This document shows, piece by piece, positions 63,705 through 64,000 of a stretch of DNA of 64,000 nucleotides. The notes beneath the pieces were generated by a model. It was not told the origin of the DNA. It searched no databases and saw only the letters and a list, made by a program, of their open reading frames with translations. Source of the stretch: Dictyostelium firmibasis (lineage: Eukaryota > Evosea > Eumycetozoa > Dictyosteliales > Dictyosteliaceae). A program made the position numbers and the translations under genes. The DNA is taken from contig CM069766.1 of NCBI GenBank assembly GCA_036169595.1, forward strand, positions 4,997,501 to 5,061,500, given 5' to 3'. How positions within the stretch are numbered: the stretch's first letter is position 1; each line of letters opens with the position of its first letter.

Positions 63705-64000
63705 ATGAAAATGAAAATAAATTATTTAATTTTTTTAATTATATTGTTGAATTATTATTGCTCTGTTGGAAATAGTAGTAGTAGTAGTGGTGGTGGTGGT
63801 GGTGGATTAAATTATTTATTGATTGCTGCTGATGAGGATGATGATGTTCCAACCAATTCTCAACCAAGTTTGAATAGTACTCAGCCAAGCAATGTTGAGT
63901 TTGAACCTGAAATTTCATACACAGCTACACCACGTTTGTCCAATGTGGTTGGTGTAAATGTACCTGTAAATCAACATCCAATATCTAACCAAATACCAAA
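63705..64000 (+). CDS. Tandem relative of the gene at 60940, N-terminal part
   Basis: Open from ATG at 63705 (a second in-frame ATG at 63711) to the window end, 98 codons. Same design as the upstream gene: hydrophobic N-terminus (INYLIFLIILLNYY), a low-complexity Ser5-Gly6 stretch, then LNYLLIAADEDDDVPTNSQ, aligning with LNLLAVVADNYVPNQ of the first gene, followed by a Pro/Asn/Val-rich linker (VNVPVNQHPISNQIP). The zinc-finger region would lie beyond the window. A paralogue in head-to-tail array. Confidence 0.55.
   Translation, partial: MKMKINYLIFLIILLNYYCSVGNSSSSSGGGGGGLNYLLIAADEDDDVPTNSQPSLNSTQPSNVEFEPEISYTATPRLSNVVGVNVPVNQHPISNQIP

Overview
The window looks like a dictyostelid (social amoeba) chromosome region. 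The DNA is extremely AT-rich, introns are 68-78 bp, an asparagine/threonine-rich host reading frame runs off the left edge, and most of the sequence is made of DIRS retroelements plus a Skipper-like Ty3/gypsy chromovirus, both dictyostelid signatures. In Dictyostelium discoideum such DIRS clusters form the centromeres, so this may be a centromeric or pericentromeric cluster (inference).

Layout. 1-348: 5' part of a host gene on the minus strand. 349-1212: AT spacer and a truncated end of a TIR element (called T1 here). 1213-3944: DIRS-A fragment. 3945-9645: Harbinger-like DNA transposon (H1) with a T1 copy inside it. 9646-12172: DIRS-A fragment. 12173-14993: truncated Skipper-like element. 14994-19743: DIRS-A. 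19744-28893: DIRS-B split by a whole-looking DIRS-A (20777-25516). 28894-41595: a second, inverted Harbinger-like element (H2) that carries a T1 copy and a DIRS-A, the latter itself carrying a second TIR element, T2. 41596-43463: DIRS-B fragment. 43464-48211: DIRS-A. 48212-49438: bacterial-type DNA (metal ABC transporter operon fragment). 49439-56465: DIRS end, T2 copy, and inside that a whole-looking DIRS-B (50093-54883). 56466-59776: bacterial-type DNA (decayed lipoprotein gene and half of a peptide deformylase gene), joined in frame to a DIRS scrap. 60027-60446: H scrap. 60447-64000: two tandem, related genes of an unrecognised zinc-finger/transposase-like family.

How the parts relate. The region is a nested stack. 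Because several insertions have an uninterrupted counterpart elsewhere in the window, target sites can be read directly. DIRS elements insert without target duplication, as expected for tyrosine recombinase elements. The T1/T2 elements, whose ends all begin CCCTCCG, also insert with no target duplication in both cases with a clean empty site. H carries two divergent spliced genes: a Myb/SANT-like protein and a transposase that gains an N-terminal chromodomain by splicing.

Most unusual are the two pieces of bacterial-type DNA, of probable Bacteroidetes endosymbiont origin (Amoebophilus/Cardinium-like, inferred from protein signatures). One piece is bounded on both sides by DIRS ends at or very near the element termini, and one of those DIRS pieces was later hit by T2, which was later hit by DIRS-B. 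This argues for old, real integration rather than contamination, though read-level confirmation is needed. No rRNA, tRNA or CRISPR array was recognised.
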